A DNA stretch of 5,212 nt from an uncultured Pseudorhodoferax sp. (GTDB taxonomy: Bacteria; Pseudomonadota; Gammaproteobacteria; Burkholderiales; Burkholderiaceae). Positions within the stretch are counted from its first letter, which is position 1, and each line of letters starts with the position of its first letter. A model generated the notes under the pieces. The model did not search any database. It was not told the DNA's origin and saw only the letters and a program-made list of their open reading frames with translations. Positions 1 through 5,212 of the stretch are shown here, one piece after another. The stretch covers positions 1 to 5,212 of the forward strand of contig CAJYRH010000220.1 in the NCBI GenBank assembly GCA_913776795.1, read 5' to 3'. Position numbers and translations under genes: made by a program.

Positions 1-1151
1 AGGGCATCGGCGAGGCCACGCGCGCCGGCCACATCTTCAAGTTCTTCGCGGGCGAATGCCTGCGCCTGTCGGGCGAGACGCTGCCCTCGGTGCGTCCCGG
101 CATCGGCGTGGAGATCACGCGGGAGCCGGTCGGCGTGGTCGGCCTCATCACGCCCTGGAATTTCCCGATCGCCATTCCGGCCTGGAAGATCGCGCCGGCC
201 CTGGCCTTCGGCAACTGCGTGGTGCTCAAGCCCGCCGACCTCGTGCCGGGCTGCGCCTGGGCGCTCGCCGAGATCATCAGCCGCTCGGGCATCCCGGCCG
301 GCGTGTTCAACCTGGTCATGGGCCGCGGCAGCGTGATCGGCAATGCGCTGGTCGGCCATGCCGGCATCCATGCCATCAGCTTCACGGGCTCCACCGGCGT
401 GGGCCGCAACATCGCGCTGGAATGCGTCAAGAGCGGCAAGAAGGTGCAGCTGGAGATGGGCGGCAAGAACCCGCAGATCGTGCTGGACGATGCCAACCCG
501 GACCAGGCCGTCGAACTCAGCGTGCAGAGCGCGTTCTATTCCACGGGCCAGCGCTGCACAGCCTCCAGCCGCCTGATCGTCACCGAAGGCATCTACCCGA
601 AGTTCATCGAAGCGATGAAGGCCCGCATGGCCAAGATCAAGGTCGGCGACGCGCTGGCGCAGGGCACCGACATCGGTCCTGTGTCCAGCCAGAGCCAGCT
701 CGACCAAGACCTGGAGTACATCCAGATCGGCAAGGGCGAAGGCGCCACGCTGGCAGCCGGCGGCGAACGCCTGAAGCTGGACACGGACGGCTTCTACATG
801 TCGCCCGCGCTGTTCAGCGAAAGCGCCAAGACCATGCGCATCAACCGCGAAGAGATCTTCGGCCCGGTGGCCAGCGTCATCAAGGTCAAGGACTACGAGG
901 AAGCCCTGGCCACGGCCAACGACACCGAGTTCGGCCTGTCCGCCGGCATCGCCACCACCAGCCTCAAGTACGCCACGCACTTCAAGCGCCACAGCCAGGC
1001 GGGCATGGTGATGGTGAACCTGCCGACCGCGGGCGTGGACTACCACGTGCCGTTCGGCGGCCGCAAGGGTTCGAGCTACGGCCCGCGCGAGCAGGGCAAG
1101 TACGCGCAGGAGTTCTTCACCACGGTGAAGACGGCCTACACGCTGGCCTGA
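1..1151 (+). CDS. NAD(P)+-dependent aldehyde dehydrogenase, 5'-truncated; resembles YcbD-like alpha-ketoglutaric semialdehyde dehydrogenases
   Basis: Oxidises an aldehyde to the carboxylic acid with NAD(P)+ in the cytoplasm. The reading frame is open from base 3, so the gene begins outside the window; 382 residues are visible of about 480 usual, so roughly 100 N-terminal residues are missing. Family hallmarks are all present: TPWNFP with the oxyanion-hole Asn (codon 159-161), the cofactor-binding Lys of VLKPAD (228-230), FTGST of the Rossmann region (near 381-395), the general-base Glu of LEMGGKNP (453-455), the nucleophilic Cys of GQRCTASSR (555-557) and EIFGPV (852-869). The tail YHVPFGGRKGSSYGPREQG (1041-1097) is, from memory, like that of the YcbD-type alpha-ketoglutaric semialdehyde dehydrogenases of sugar-acid catabolism, so that substrate is a guess only. 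TGA stop at 1149-1151. It converges on the binding-protein gene and so is not in its operon. Family is certain; substrate is not. Confidence 0.95.
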   Translation, partial: GIGEATRAGHIFKFFAGECLRLSGETLPSVRPGIGVEITREPVGVVGLITPWNFPIAIPAWKIAPALAFGNCVVLKPADLVPGCAWALAEIISRSGIPAGVFNLVMGRGSVIGNALVGHAGIHAISFTGSTGVGRNIALECVKSGKKVQLEMGGKNPQIVLDDANPDQAVELSVQSAFYSTGQRCTASSRLIVTEGIYPKFIEAMKARMAKIKVGDALAQGTDIGPVSSQSQLDQDLEYIQIGKGEGATLAAGGERLKLDTDGFYMSPALFSESAKTMRINREEIFGPVASVIKVKDYEEALATANDTEFGLSAGIATTSLKYATHFKRHSQAGMVMVNLPTAGVDYHVPFGGRKGSSYGPREQGKYAQEFFTTVKTAYTLA

Positions 1152-1153
1152 GG

Positions 1154-1186
1154 CCGGCACGGGCGCGCGGCAACGCGCCGCGCCGG
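1154..1186. terminator. Candidate bidirectional terminator hairpin between convergent genes
   Basis: The 43-bp gap between two convergent stop codons holds a GC-rich dyad. An outer stem CCGGC (1154-1158) pairs with GCCGG (1182-1186). An inner stem GGCGCG (1162-1167) pairs with CGCGCC (1174-1179) around a 6-nt loop. An alternative pairing is GCGCGGC (1165-1171) with GCCGCGC (1177-1183). No run of T follows on either strand, so it is not a textbook intrinsic terminator. Its placement is what makes a termination or mRNA-end role plausible. Confidence 0.35.
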
Positions 1187-1194
1187 TGGAGGGG

Positions 1195-2160
1195 TCAGAC
1201 GGTGATCCTGGCCTCCTTCACCACCTTGGCCCACTTTTCCTTCTCGGTCGCGATGAACTCGGTGAACTTGGCCGCCGAGCCGCCGCCGTCTTCGGCCCCA
1301 TAGCTGGCCAGCTTCTCCGCCACGTCGGGCATGGCGAGCACCTTGTTGAAGTCCTCGTTCATGCGCTGCGCGGTCGCCGGTGGCATGCGGGCCGGGCCGA
1401 CCAGCCCATACCAGGTGCTGGCATCGAAACCCGGATAGCCGAGCTCGGCCACCGTGGGCACGTTGGGCTGTGCCTTGGAGCGTTGCGGCCGGGTCTGCGC
1501 GATGGCCAGCAGCTTGCCGCTGGCCACGTGCGGCGTGGCCGAGGTCATGGTCTCGAAGCTGTAGTTGATCTGCCCGCCGATCAGGTCGGTCAGCATGGGC
1601 GAGGAGCCGCGGTAGGGCACGTGCAGCGCGTCGATGCCCGCGCGCAGCTTGAACATCTCGATCGCCATGTGCTGCGAGGCACCGGCACCTGCCGAGCCGA
1701 ACGTGATGGTGCCCGGCTTGGCTCGGCACAGCGCGACGATGTCGGGCAGCGTGTGCGCGGCCTGGCCCGGGTTGCAGATCAGCAGGTTGGGCGTCACGCC
1801 GACCAGCATCAGCGGCGTGAAGTCGCGCTCCACCGTGTACGACAGCGAGGGGTACAGCGCTGGCGCGATGGCATGGTTGCTGATGTTCGTCATCAGCAGC
1901 GTGGCGCCGTCGCCAGGCTGCTTGGCCACGTACTCGGCCGCGATCACGCCGCTGGCGCCAGGCTTGTTCTCCACCACCACCGGCATGCCCCACAGCACCG
2001 TGAGCTTCTGGGCGATGACGCGCGCCATCACGTCGGTGCCACCGCCGGGCGCGAAGCCCACCACGATGCGGACCGGGCCTGCAGGCAGCGGGGCCTGCGC
2101 ATGGGTCCGCGGCAGGCTGCAGGCGGCCAGGCTGCCTGCGAGGAAGTGTCGTCTTTGCAT
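1195..2160 (-). CDS. Bug-family (TctC-like) tripartite tricarboxylate transporter substrate-binding protein
   Basis: Periplasmic binding protein that captures a small, usually carboxylate, ligand; the family is the receptor of tripartite tricarboxylate (TctABC) transporters. The 321-residue product fits the usual 320-330. Residues 1-23 form an export signal: RRHFLAG (3-9) resembles a twin-arginine motif, followed by a short hydrophobic stretch and THAQA before the mature protein. Mature hallmarks are VRIVVGFAPGGGTD (30-43), the family's first ligand-loop region, VENKPGASGVIAAEYVA, and ITFGSAGAGASQHMAIEMF, typical of Bug proteins. The ATG at 2160 is chosen because it gives this signal peptide and has AGGAGA 8 nt upstream; the frame stays open further upstream but that stretch overlaps the promoter. 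No tctA or tctB membrane gene is visible, as is common for orphan Bug proteins. It is divergent from the crotonase/CoA-transferase pair, suggesting a shared substrate (inference). The ligand is unknown. Confidence 0.93.
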   Translation of the reverse strand: MQRRHFLAGSLAACSLPRTHAQAPLPAGPVRIVVGFAPGGGTDVMARVIAQKLTVLWGMPVVVENKPGASGVIAAEYVAKQPGDGATLLMTNISNHAIAPALYPSLSYTVERDFTPLMLVGVTPNLLICNPGQAAHTLPDIVALCRAKPGTITFGSAGAGASQHMAIEMFKLRAGIDALHVPYRGSSPMLTDLIGGQINYSFETMTSATPHVASGKLLAIAQTRPQRSKAQPNVPTVAELGYPGFDASTWYGLVGPARMPPATAQRMNEDFNKVLAMPDVAEKLASYGAEDGGGSAAKFTEFIATEKEKWAKVVKEARITV

Positions 2161-2168
2161 GGGGCTCG

Positions 2169-2174
2169 TCTCCT
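2169..2174 (-). promoter_or_regulatory. Ribosome binding site of the Bug-family gene
   Basis: On the minus strand AGGAGA lies 8 nt before the ATG at 2160-2158. It is the strongest Shine-Dalgarno match in the leader and fixes the start codon. Confidence 0.75.
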
Positions 2175-2212
2175 GGGTCGTTCTGTCCGGCTCCTGCGGC
2201 GGTGGCGGTGCA

Positions 2213-2224
2213 CCGGCCGGCCGG
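2213..2224. repeat. Perfect 12-bp palindrome CCGGCCGGCCGG in the Bug gene leader
   Basis: A fully self-complementary GC stretch lies just inside the predicted transcript start (about 2231) of the binding-protein gene. It could form a small hairpin in the 5' untranslated RNA or be a chance product of the GC-rich background. No function can be assigned. Confidence 0.4.
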
Positions 2225-2237
2225 AATGCGGGGCGCC

Positions 2238-2266
2238 AGTCTAGGAAGCGCCAACGGCCGGGACAA
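2238..2266 (-). promoter_or_regulatory. Candidate sigma-70-type promoter for the Bug-family gene
   Basis: Read on the minus strand, TTGTCC (2266-2261) is the -35 element and TAGACT (2243-2238) the -10, with a 17-bp spacer. Each matches 4 of 6 consensus positions, including the conserved A2 and T6 of the -10. The predicted start is near 2231, giving a leader of about 70 nt. Confidence rests partly on the mirror-image match to the opposite promoter. Confidence 0.5.
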
Positions 2267-2276
2267 CGTGGATTTA

Positions 2277-2330
2277 CTTGAAGCCTGGACAAGAAAAATT
2301 CACAAGGCGGACGCTGACTTTTTCTTGAAG
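2277..2330. promoter_or_regulatory. Candidate shared operator: inverted repeat between the divergent promoters
   Basis: CAAGAAAAA (2290-2298) is exactly complementary in reverse to TTTTTCTTG (2319-2327). Extended to 13-bp arms (2290-2302 and 2315-2327), 12 of 13 positions match, around a 12-nt centre. The arms lie about 59-71 bp upstream of the predicted start of each divergent transcript, where LysR-type activators usually bind. Overlapping smaller signals are CTTG-N9-CAAG (2277-2293), which also satisfies the loose LysR T-N11-A rule, and a direct repeat CTTGAAG (2277-2283 and 2324-2330). The region is unusually AT-rich for this window. The regulator is unproven; the LysR protein at 4477-5212 is the only candidate in view. 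Confidence 0.5.
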
Positions 2331-2350
2331 ACCGCCCCAGTTTTTCTCGC

Positions 2351-2379
2351 TTGGCCGGGCGTGGCGCCAAACCTAGACT
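2351..2379 (+). promoter_or_regulatory. Candidate sigma-70-type promoter for the crotonase/CoA-transferase operon
   Basis: TTGGCC (2351-2356) as -35 and TAGACT (2374-2379) as -10 are 17 bp apart, each matching 4 of 6 consensus positions. The predicted start near 2386 gives a leader of about 68 nt before the ATG at 2454. The -10 hexamer and spacing equal those of the opposite promoter. Confidence 0.5.
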
Positions 2380-2453
2380 GCGCCGCGTTCCGAACCCATC
2401 CCCTGCGCACCGGCCTCGCCGCTGCGCTTCAGCCGAACGAGAAAGACCCGCCC

Positions 2454-3233
2454 ATGAGCCCCCATCTGCACTACGAACGGACGCAGGACATCGCGACCAT
2501 CACGCTCGCCAACCCCGCCAAGATGAATGCCATGGACCTGGGCATGTGGCAGGGGCTCACCGCGCTCATGGCAAAGACCTCGGCCGACACCTCGCTGCGC
2601 TGCGTGGTGCTGCGCGGTGCGGGCGGCAAGGCGTTCTCGGCCGGTGCCGACATCGAGGAGTTCCAGCGGCTGCGCGCCAACGCGGCCCAGGCGCGCGACT
2701 ACGGGCAGATCACCGGTGCGGCGATGCAGGCGATCCGCAACAGCCTGCACCCGACGCTGGCCGTCATCGAGGGCGCATGCGTGGGCGGCGGCCTGGAGGT
2801 CGCTTCCGTCTGCGACATGCGCATCTGCGGCACGTCGAGCCGCTTCGGCGTGCCGGTCAGCAAGCTCGGGCTGGTCATGTCGTACGGCGAGCTTGACGGA
2901 CTGGTCCGGCTCGTGGGCGGTGCGACGGCGCTGGAGATCGTGCTGGAAGGCCGCGTCTTCGATGCGCAGGAGGCGCTGGCCAAGGGCCTGGTGAACCGGG
3001 TGGTGGACGATGCCGAGGTGCTGGCGCACGGCGAGGCCACGGCGCGCCGCATCGCGGCCGGCGCGCCGCTCGTGGCGCGCTGGCACAAGGCCTTCGTGCG
3101 GCGGCTGGCCGAGCCCGCGCCGCTCACACGGCAGGAGGAGGACGAGGCCTACGCCTGCTTCGACACCGAGGACTTCCGCATCGGCCAGCAGGCCTTCATG
3201 GCCAAGGCCAAGCCGGCCTTCACGGGCCGTTGA
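2454..3233 (+). CDS. Enoyl-CoA hydratase/isomerase (crotonase) family protein
   Basis: Cytoplasmic crotonase-fold enzyme acting on an acyl-CoA; 259 residues, the usual length. Near the N-terminus is the family strand and NxxxMNAMD segment (20-28). AFSAGADIEEF (60-70) supplies the CoA-binding/oxyanion-hole loop, and GACVGGGLEVASVCDMRI (107-124) the second oxyanion glycine and Glu115, which aligns with catalytic Glu144 of rat mitochondrial hydratase. In the next motif, where hydratases have Pro-Glu (Glu164), this protein has FGVPVSKLGL (131-140) with Val135, and the usual GAGGTQRL is replaced by YGELDGLVRL. It may therefore be an isomerase, a lyase/hydrolase or a specialised hydratase. The ATG is preceded by a weak GAGAAAGA (2439-2446); the frame extends upstream only through the promoter region. 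First gene of the operon, 23 bp before the CoA-transferase, so its substrate is probably the CoA ester that enzyme makes (inference). Confidence 0.92.
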   Translation: MSPHLHYERTQDIATITLANPAKMNAMDLGMWQGLTALMAKTSADTSLRCVVLRGAGGKAFSAGADIEEFQRLRANAAQARDYGQITGAAMQAIRNSLHPTLAVIEGACVGGGLEVASVCDMRICGTSSRFGVPVSKLGLVMSYGELDGLVRLVGGATALEIVLEGRVFDAQEALAKGLVNRVVDDAEVLAHGEATARRIAAGAPLVARWHKAFVRRLAEPAPLTRQEEDEAYACFDTEDFRIGQQAFMAKAKPAFTGR

Positions 3234-3244
3234 GCCGGCACTCC

Positions 3245-3250
3245 AGGGAG
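3245..3250 (+). promoter_or_regulatory. Ribosome binding site of the CoA-transferase gene
   Basis: AGGGAG lies 6 nt before ATG 3257. It supports that start over an in-frame TTG at 3230, which would overlap the upstream stop codon and has no comparable site. Confidence 0.7.
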
Positions 3251-3256
3251 CACCAC

Positions 3257-4480
3257 ATGACACTGCCGCTTTCCCGCCTGCGCGTTCTCGACGTCAGCCA
3301 GATCATGGCCGGCCCCTTCTGCTGCATGCTGCTCGGCGACATGGGCGCCGACGTGGTCAAGGTCGAGACGCCGGGCATCGGCGACCAGACACGCAGGTCC
3401 ATGGGGTTTCGGCTCAAGGGCGCCGACAGCGGGGGCTTCCTGGCGCTGAACCGCAACAAGCGCAGCGTGGAGATCGACCTCAAGAGCCCGGCCGGACTGG
3501 AGGCGTTCTACGCGCTGGTCAAGGAGTCCGACGTGCTCGTGGAGAACAACCGCCCCGGCGTGGCCGCGCGGCTGAAGATCGACCACGCCACCTTGCGAGC
3601 CATCAACCCGCGCCTGGTCTACGCCAGCATCTCGGGATTCGGCCAGACCGGGCCGTGGTCGCGCCGGCCGGGGCTGGACCTGATCGCGCAGGCCATGTCC
3701 GGCGTGATGAGCGTCATGGGCCACGCGGGCCAGCCGCCCGTGAAGGCCAGCGTGCCCATCGCCGATCTCGGTGCCGGACTGTTCGCCGCCTACGGCATCC
3801 TGAGCGCCATCATCGGCCGGGGCATCACCGGCGAAGGCCAGTTCGTCGACGCGTCGCTGTTCGAAACGGCACTGGGCCTGTCGGTCTGGGAGTCCGCGGA
3901 GCTCTGGGGGACCGGCGAGGTGCCTGTGCCCATCGGCAGCGCCAACCGCATGAGCGCGCCCTACCAGGCGGTGCGGGCGTCCGACCGGTACTTCGTCATC
4001 GGCGCCGCCAATCCCAAGCTCTGGACGGCGCTGTGCGGGGTGGTGGAACGCCCGGACCTGCTGCGCGACCCCCGCTTTGCCGACAACGTGCTGCGCATCC
4101 GCCACCGCGAACCGCTGGTGGCCGAACTGGAGCGCACCTTCGCGCAGCGCACCGCGGCCGAGTGGGTCGACGCCCTGCTGGCGGCCGGGGTGCCGGCCGC
4201 GCCGATCTTCGACTATGCCGAGGCGCTGTCCAGCGAGCAGGCGGTCGCGCGCCACATGGTGCTCAAGATCCAGCACCCGGTGGAAGGCGAGACCCGGGCG
4301 CTGGGGTTCCCGGTCAAGCTGGGCGGCACGCCGCAGCAGGTGCGCCATCCCGCGCCGCTGCTGGGCCAGCACACGGACGAAGTCATGCAGGAGATCGGCC
4401 TGAGCGCCCAGGCCATCGACGCGCTGCGCCGCGGTGGCGCCTTCGGCACGCCCCGGCAGGCAGACTTGCCCGTGGCCTAA
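3257..4480 (+). CDS. Family III CoA-transferase (CaiB/BaiF/formyl-CoA transferase family)
   Basis: Transfers CoA from a donor thioester to a carboxylic acid, activating it in the cytoplasm; 407 residues, typical of the family. The N-terminal motif VLDVSQIMAGPFCCMLLGDM (10-29) leads into GADVVKVE (30-37). LNRNKRSVEIDLK (64-76) and DVLVENNRPGV (92-102) follow, then ISGFGQTGPWSRRPGLDLIA (125-144). SVPIADLGAG (165-174) carries Asp170 (codon 3764-3766), the position of the catalytic Asp169 of formyl-CoA transferase that forms the acyl-aspartyl intermediate. The C-terminal half contains the usual GVPAAPIFDYAEAL segment. It starts 23 bp after the crotonase gene with a good ribosome site, so the two are almost certainly cotranscribed. 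Its TAA (4478-4480) overlaps the stop of the opposing LysR gene. Substrate specificity cannot be told from sequence; oxalate, carnitine, succinyl-donor and itaconate/mesaconate-type enzymes share these motifs. Confidence 0.95.
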   Translation: MTLPLSRLRVLDVSQIMAGPFCCMLLGDMGADVVKVETPGIGDQTRRSMGFRLKGADSGGFLALNRNKRSVEIDLKSPAGLEAFYALVKESDVLVENNRPGVAARLKIDHATLRAINPRLVYASISGFGQTGPWSRRPGLDLIAQAMSGVMSVMGHAGQPPVKASVPIADLGAGLFAAYGILSAIIGRGITGEGQFVDASLFETALGLSVWESAELWGTGEVPVPIGSANRMSAPYQAVRASDRYFVIGAANPKLWTALCGVVERPDLLRDPRFADNVLRIRHREPLVAELERTFAQRTAAEWVDALLAAGVPAAPIFDYAEALSSEQAVARHMVLKIQHPVEGETRALGFPVKLGGTPQQVRHPAPLLGQHTDEVMQEIGLSAQAIDALRRGGAFGTPRQADLPVA

Positions 4481-5212
4481 GCTGGCGCAGCGTCGCGCGC
4501 CAGTTCCTCGCGCACCCAGTCCATGAAGGCCTGGATGCGTGGGTCCTGCCGGCGCTCTTCGGGATAGATGAGGTAGTAGGCGAACGCCACCTGCATGCTG
4601 CCTTCGAACGGCCTGACCAGCCGGCCCTGCTCGATGTCGTCGACCACCCAGTGCTTCTTGGCCAGTGCCACGCCGAGCCCGTCGATCGCCGCGCCGATCA
4701 CCAGGTGGCTGGGCCAGAACGAGGGGCCGCGCGCGGCATCGACTTCCCTGGCGCCGGCCTGCTCCAGCCACATGGCCCAATTGGGGTTGCTGACGTCCGG
4801 GTAGGTGCTCTCGTCGTGCAGCAGCGTGTGCCATCGCAGGTCCTGCGGCGTGCGCAGCGGCCGCGCAGGATTGCCGAGCAGCGCCGGGCTGCAGACCGGA
4901 AAGACCTCGACCGGCAGGCACAGTTCGGAATGCAGGCCCGGATAGACCCCTCGGCCATAGCGCACCGCCAGGTCGAAATCCTCGCGGGTGAAGTCCACGG
5001 CCTCCTTGGAAGTGGAGATCTTCAGATCGATGTCCGGATGGACCTGCATGAAGCGGTGCATGCGCGGCGTGAGCCACTTGACGGCGAAGGTCGGAGGCAG
5101 GTTGATGCGCAGCGACGGCACGCCCTGCGACTGGTGCAGGCGGTGGGTGGCGTACACGATCTGCTTGAAGGCCTCCTGCACGCCAGGCAGGTAGGCCTTG
5201 CCGGCGGCCGTC
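4477..5212 (-). CDS. LysR-type transcriptional regulator (GcvA-like), effector-binding part; N-terminus outside the window
   Basis: DNA-binding transcription factor. The 244 visible residues run from the end of the linker helix (TAAGKAYLPGVQEAF, the family's 'T.AG..Y...V..A' region) through the whole periplasmic-binding-protein-like effector domain. The N-terminal winged helix-turn-helix, about 60 residues, lies beyond base 5212. PPTFAVKWLTPRMHRFMQVHPDIDL, FDLAVRYGRGVYPGL (near 4930-4985) and VFPVCSPALL followed by LRTPQDL are characteristic of the GcvA/AmpR-like subgroup. GTG at 5181 is only an internal codon, since the frame continues to the edge. TAG at 4479-4477. It converges on the CoA-transferase with a 4-bp overlap, and a regulatory link to that operon is plausible but not shown. 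Genes beyond the right edge could equally be its target. Confidence 0.93.
   Translation of the reverse strand, partial: TAAGKAYLPGVQEAFKQIVYATHRLHQSQGVPSLRINLPPTFAVKWLTPRMHRFMQVHPDIDLKISTSKEAVDFTREDFDLAVRYGRGVYPGLHSELCLPVEVFPVCSPALLGNPARPLRTPQDLRWHTLLHDESTYPDVSNPNWAMWLEQAGAREVDAARGPSFWPSHLVIGAAIDGLGVALAKKHWVVDDIEQGRLVRPFEGSMQVAFAYYLIYPEERRQDPRIQAFMDWVREELARDAAPA

Noticed and set aside
56..1303. 415-codon plus-strand open frame over the aldehyde dehydrogenase
   Set aside because: It is the +1-shifted shadow of the aldehyde dehydrogenase. The product is Arg/Gly/His-rich without motifs, whereas the dehydrogenase frame has every catalytic residue.
1186..2244. Long plus-strand open frames opposite the Bug gene
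   Set aside because: Low-complexity, His/Arg-rich products with no domain, antisense to a complete Bug-family protein.
2161..2370. N-terminal extension of the Bug protein to position 2370
   Set aside because: It would bury the signal peptide inside the protein, run through the promoter region, and ignore the AGGAGA site before 2160.
2202..2453. N-terminal extension of the crotonase protein upstream of 2454
   Set aside because: The extra residues match nothing in the family, and the stretch holds the divergent promoters. Starting at 2454 gives the usual length.
3230..3256. TTG start for the CoA-transferase, adding nine residues and overlapping the crotonase stop
   Set aside because: ATG 3257 has AGGGAG at 6-nt spacing, and the protein then starts immediately before the conserved first strand. 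Translational coupling through TTG is possible but less likely.
3149..5077. Very long minus-strand open frame (642 codons) opposite the crotonase and CoA-transferase genes
   Set aside because: It is antisense to the well-supported CoA-transferase and overlaps the LysR gene in another frame. Its composition is Arg/Gly/His/Ala-rich with no recognisable domain, as expected from the stop-poor shadow frames of GC-rich genes.
4477..5181. Complete 234-residue regulator starting at GTG 5181
   Set aside because: The frame continues to the window edge with residues matching the LysR linker, so the gene is cut by the edge and not naturally lacking its DNA-binding domain.
1..5212. Search for mobile elements, tRNA or rRNA genes, CRISPR repeats, or defence genes
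   Set aside because: No terminal inverted repeats with a transposase, no cloverleaf-like segment, no regularly spaced repeats and no nuclease or toxin domain were seen. All long frames are explained by the five metabolic, transport and regulatory genes.

Overview
The window looks like a chromosomal segment of a GC-rich betaproteobacterium, probably of the Comamonadaceae/Burkholderiales type. The reasons are the strong G/C third-position bias in every gene, a Bug-family (TctC-like) periplasmic binding protein (a family greatly expanded in Bordetella, Cupriavidus, Variovorax and relatives), and a GcvA-like LysR regulator next to acyl-CoA genes. The assignment rests on gene style, not on a marker gene. 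No RNA gene, insertion sequence, phage gene, CRISPR array or origin is visible.

Layout. Bases 1-1151 (+) hold the C-terminal ~380 residues of an NAD(P)+-dependent aldehyde dehydrogenase; its start lies outside the window. It converges on a Bug-family solute-binding protein (2160 to 1195, -) across a 43-bp gap containing a GC-rich hairpin. Bases 2161-2453 are a divergent control region. From it, a two-gene operon reads rightwards: a crotonase-fold enoyl-CoA hydratase/isomerase-like protein (2454-3233) and, 23 bp later, a family III (CaiB/BaiF) CoA-transferase (3257-4480). The last gene, a LysR-type regulator (4477-5212, -), is cut by the right edge before its DNA-binding domain. Its stop codon overlaps that of the CoA-transferase by 4 bp.

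Likely joint role (inference): a small catabolic cassette for an unidentified carboxylic acid. The Bug protein would bind the acid in the periplasm, the CoA-transferase would load CoA onto it, and the crotonase-fold enzyme would act on the acyl-CoA. The LysR protein is a candidate regulator. The aldehyde dehydrogenase may belong to a different upstream operon. The substrate cannot be read from the sequence.

The most notable signal is the 2237-2380 control region. Two candidate divergent sigma-70-type promoters, each with a TAGACT -10 and a 17-bp spacer, are mirror images. An inner inverted repeat (CAAGAAAAA / TTTTTCTTG) has exactly the same symmetry axis (between 2308 and 2309). This places one repeat arm at about -59 to -71 of each predicted transcription start, a usual position for LysR-type activator sites. 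The crotonase-fold protein also appears to lack the second catalytic glutamate of classical hydratases, so its chemistry may not be simple hydration.
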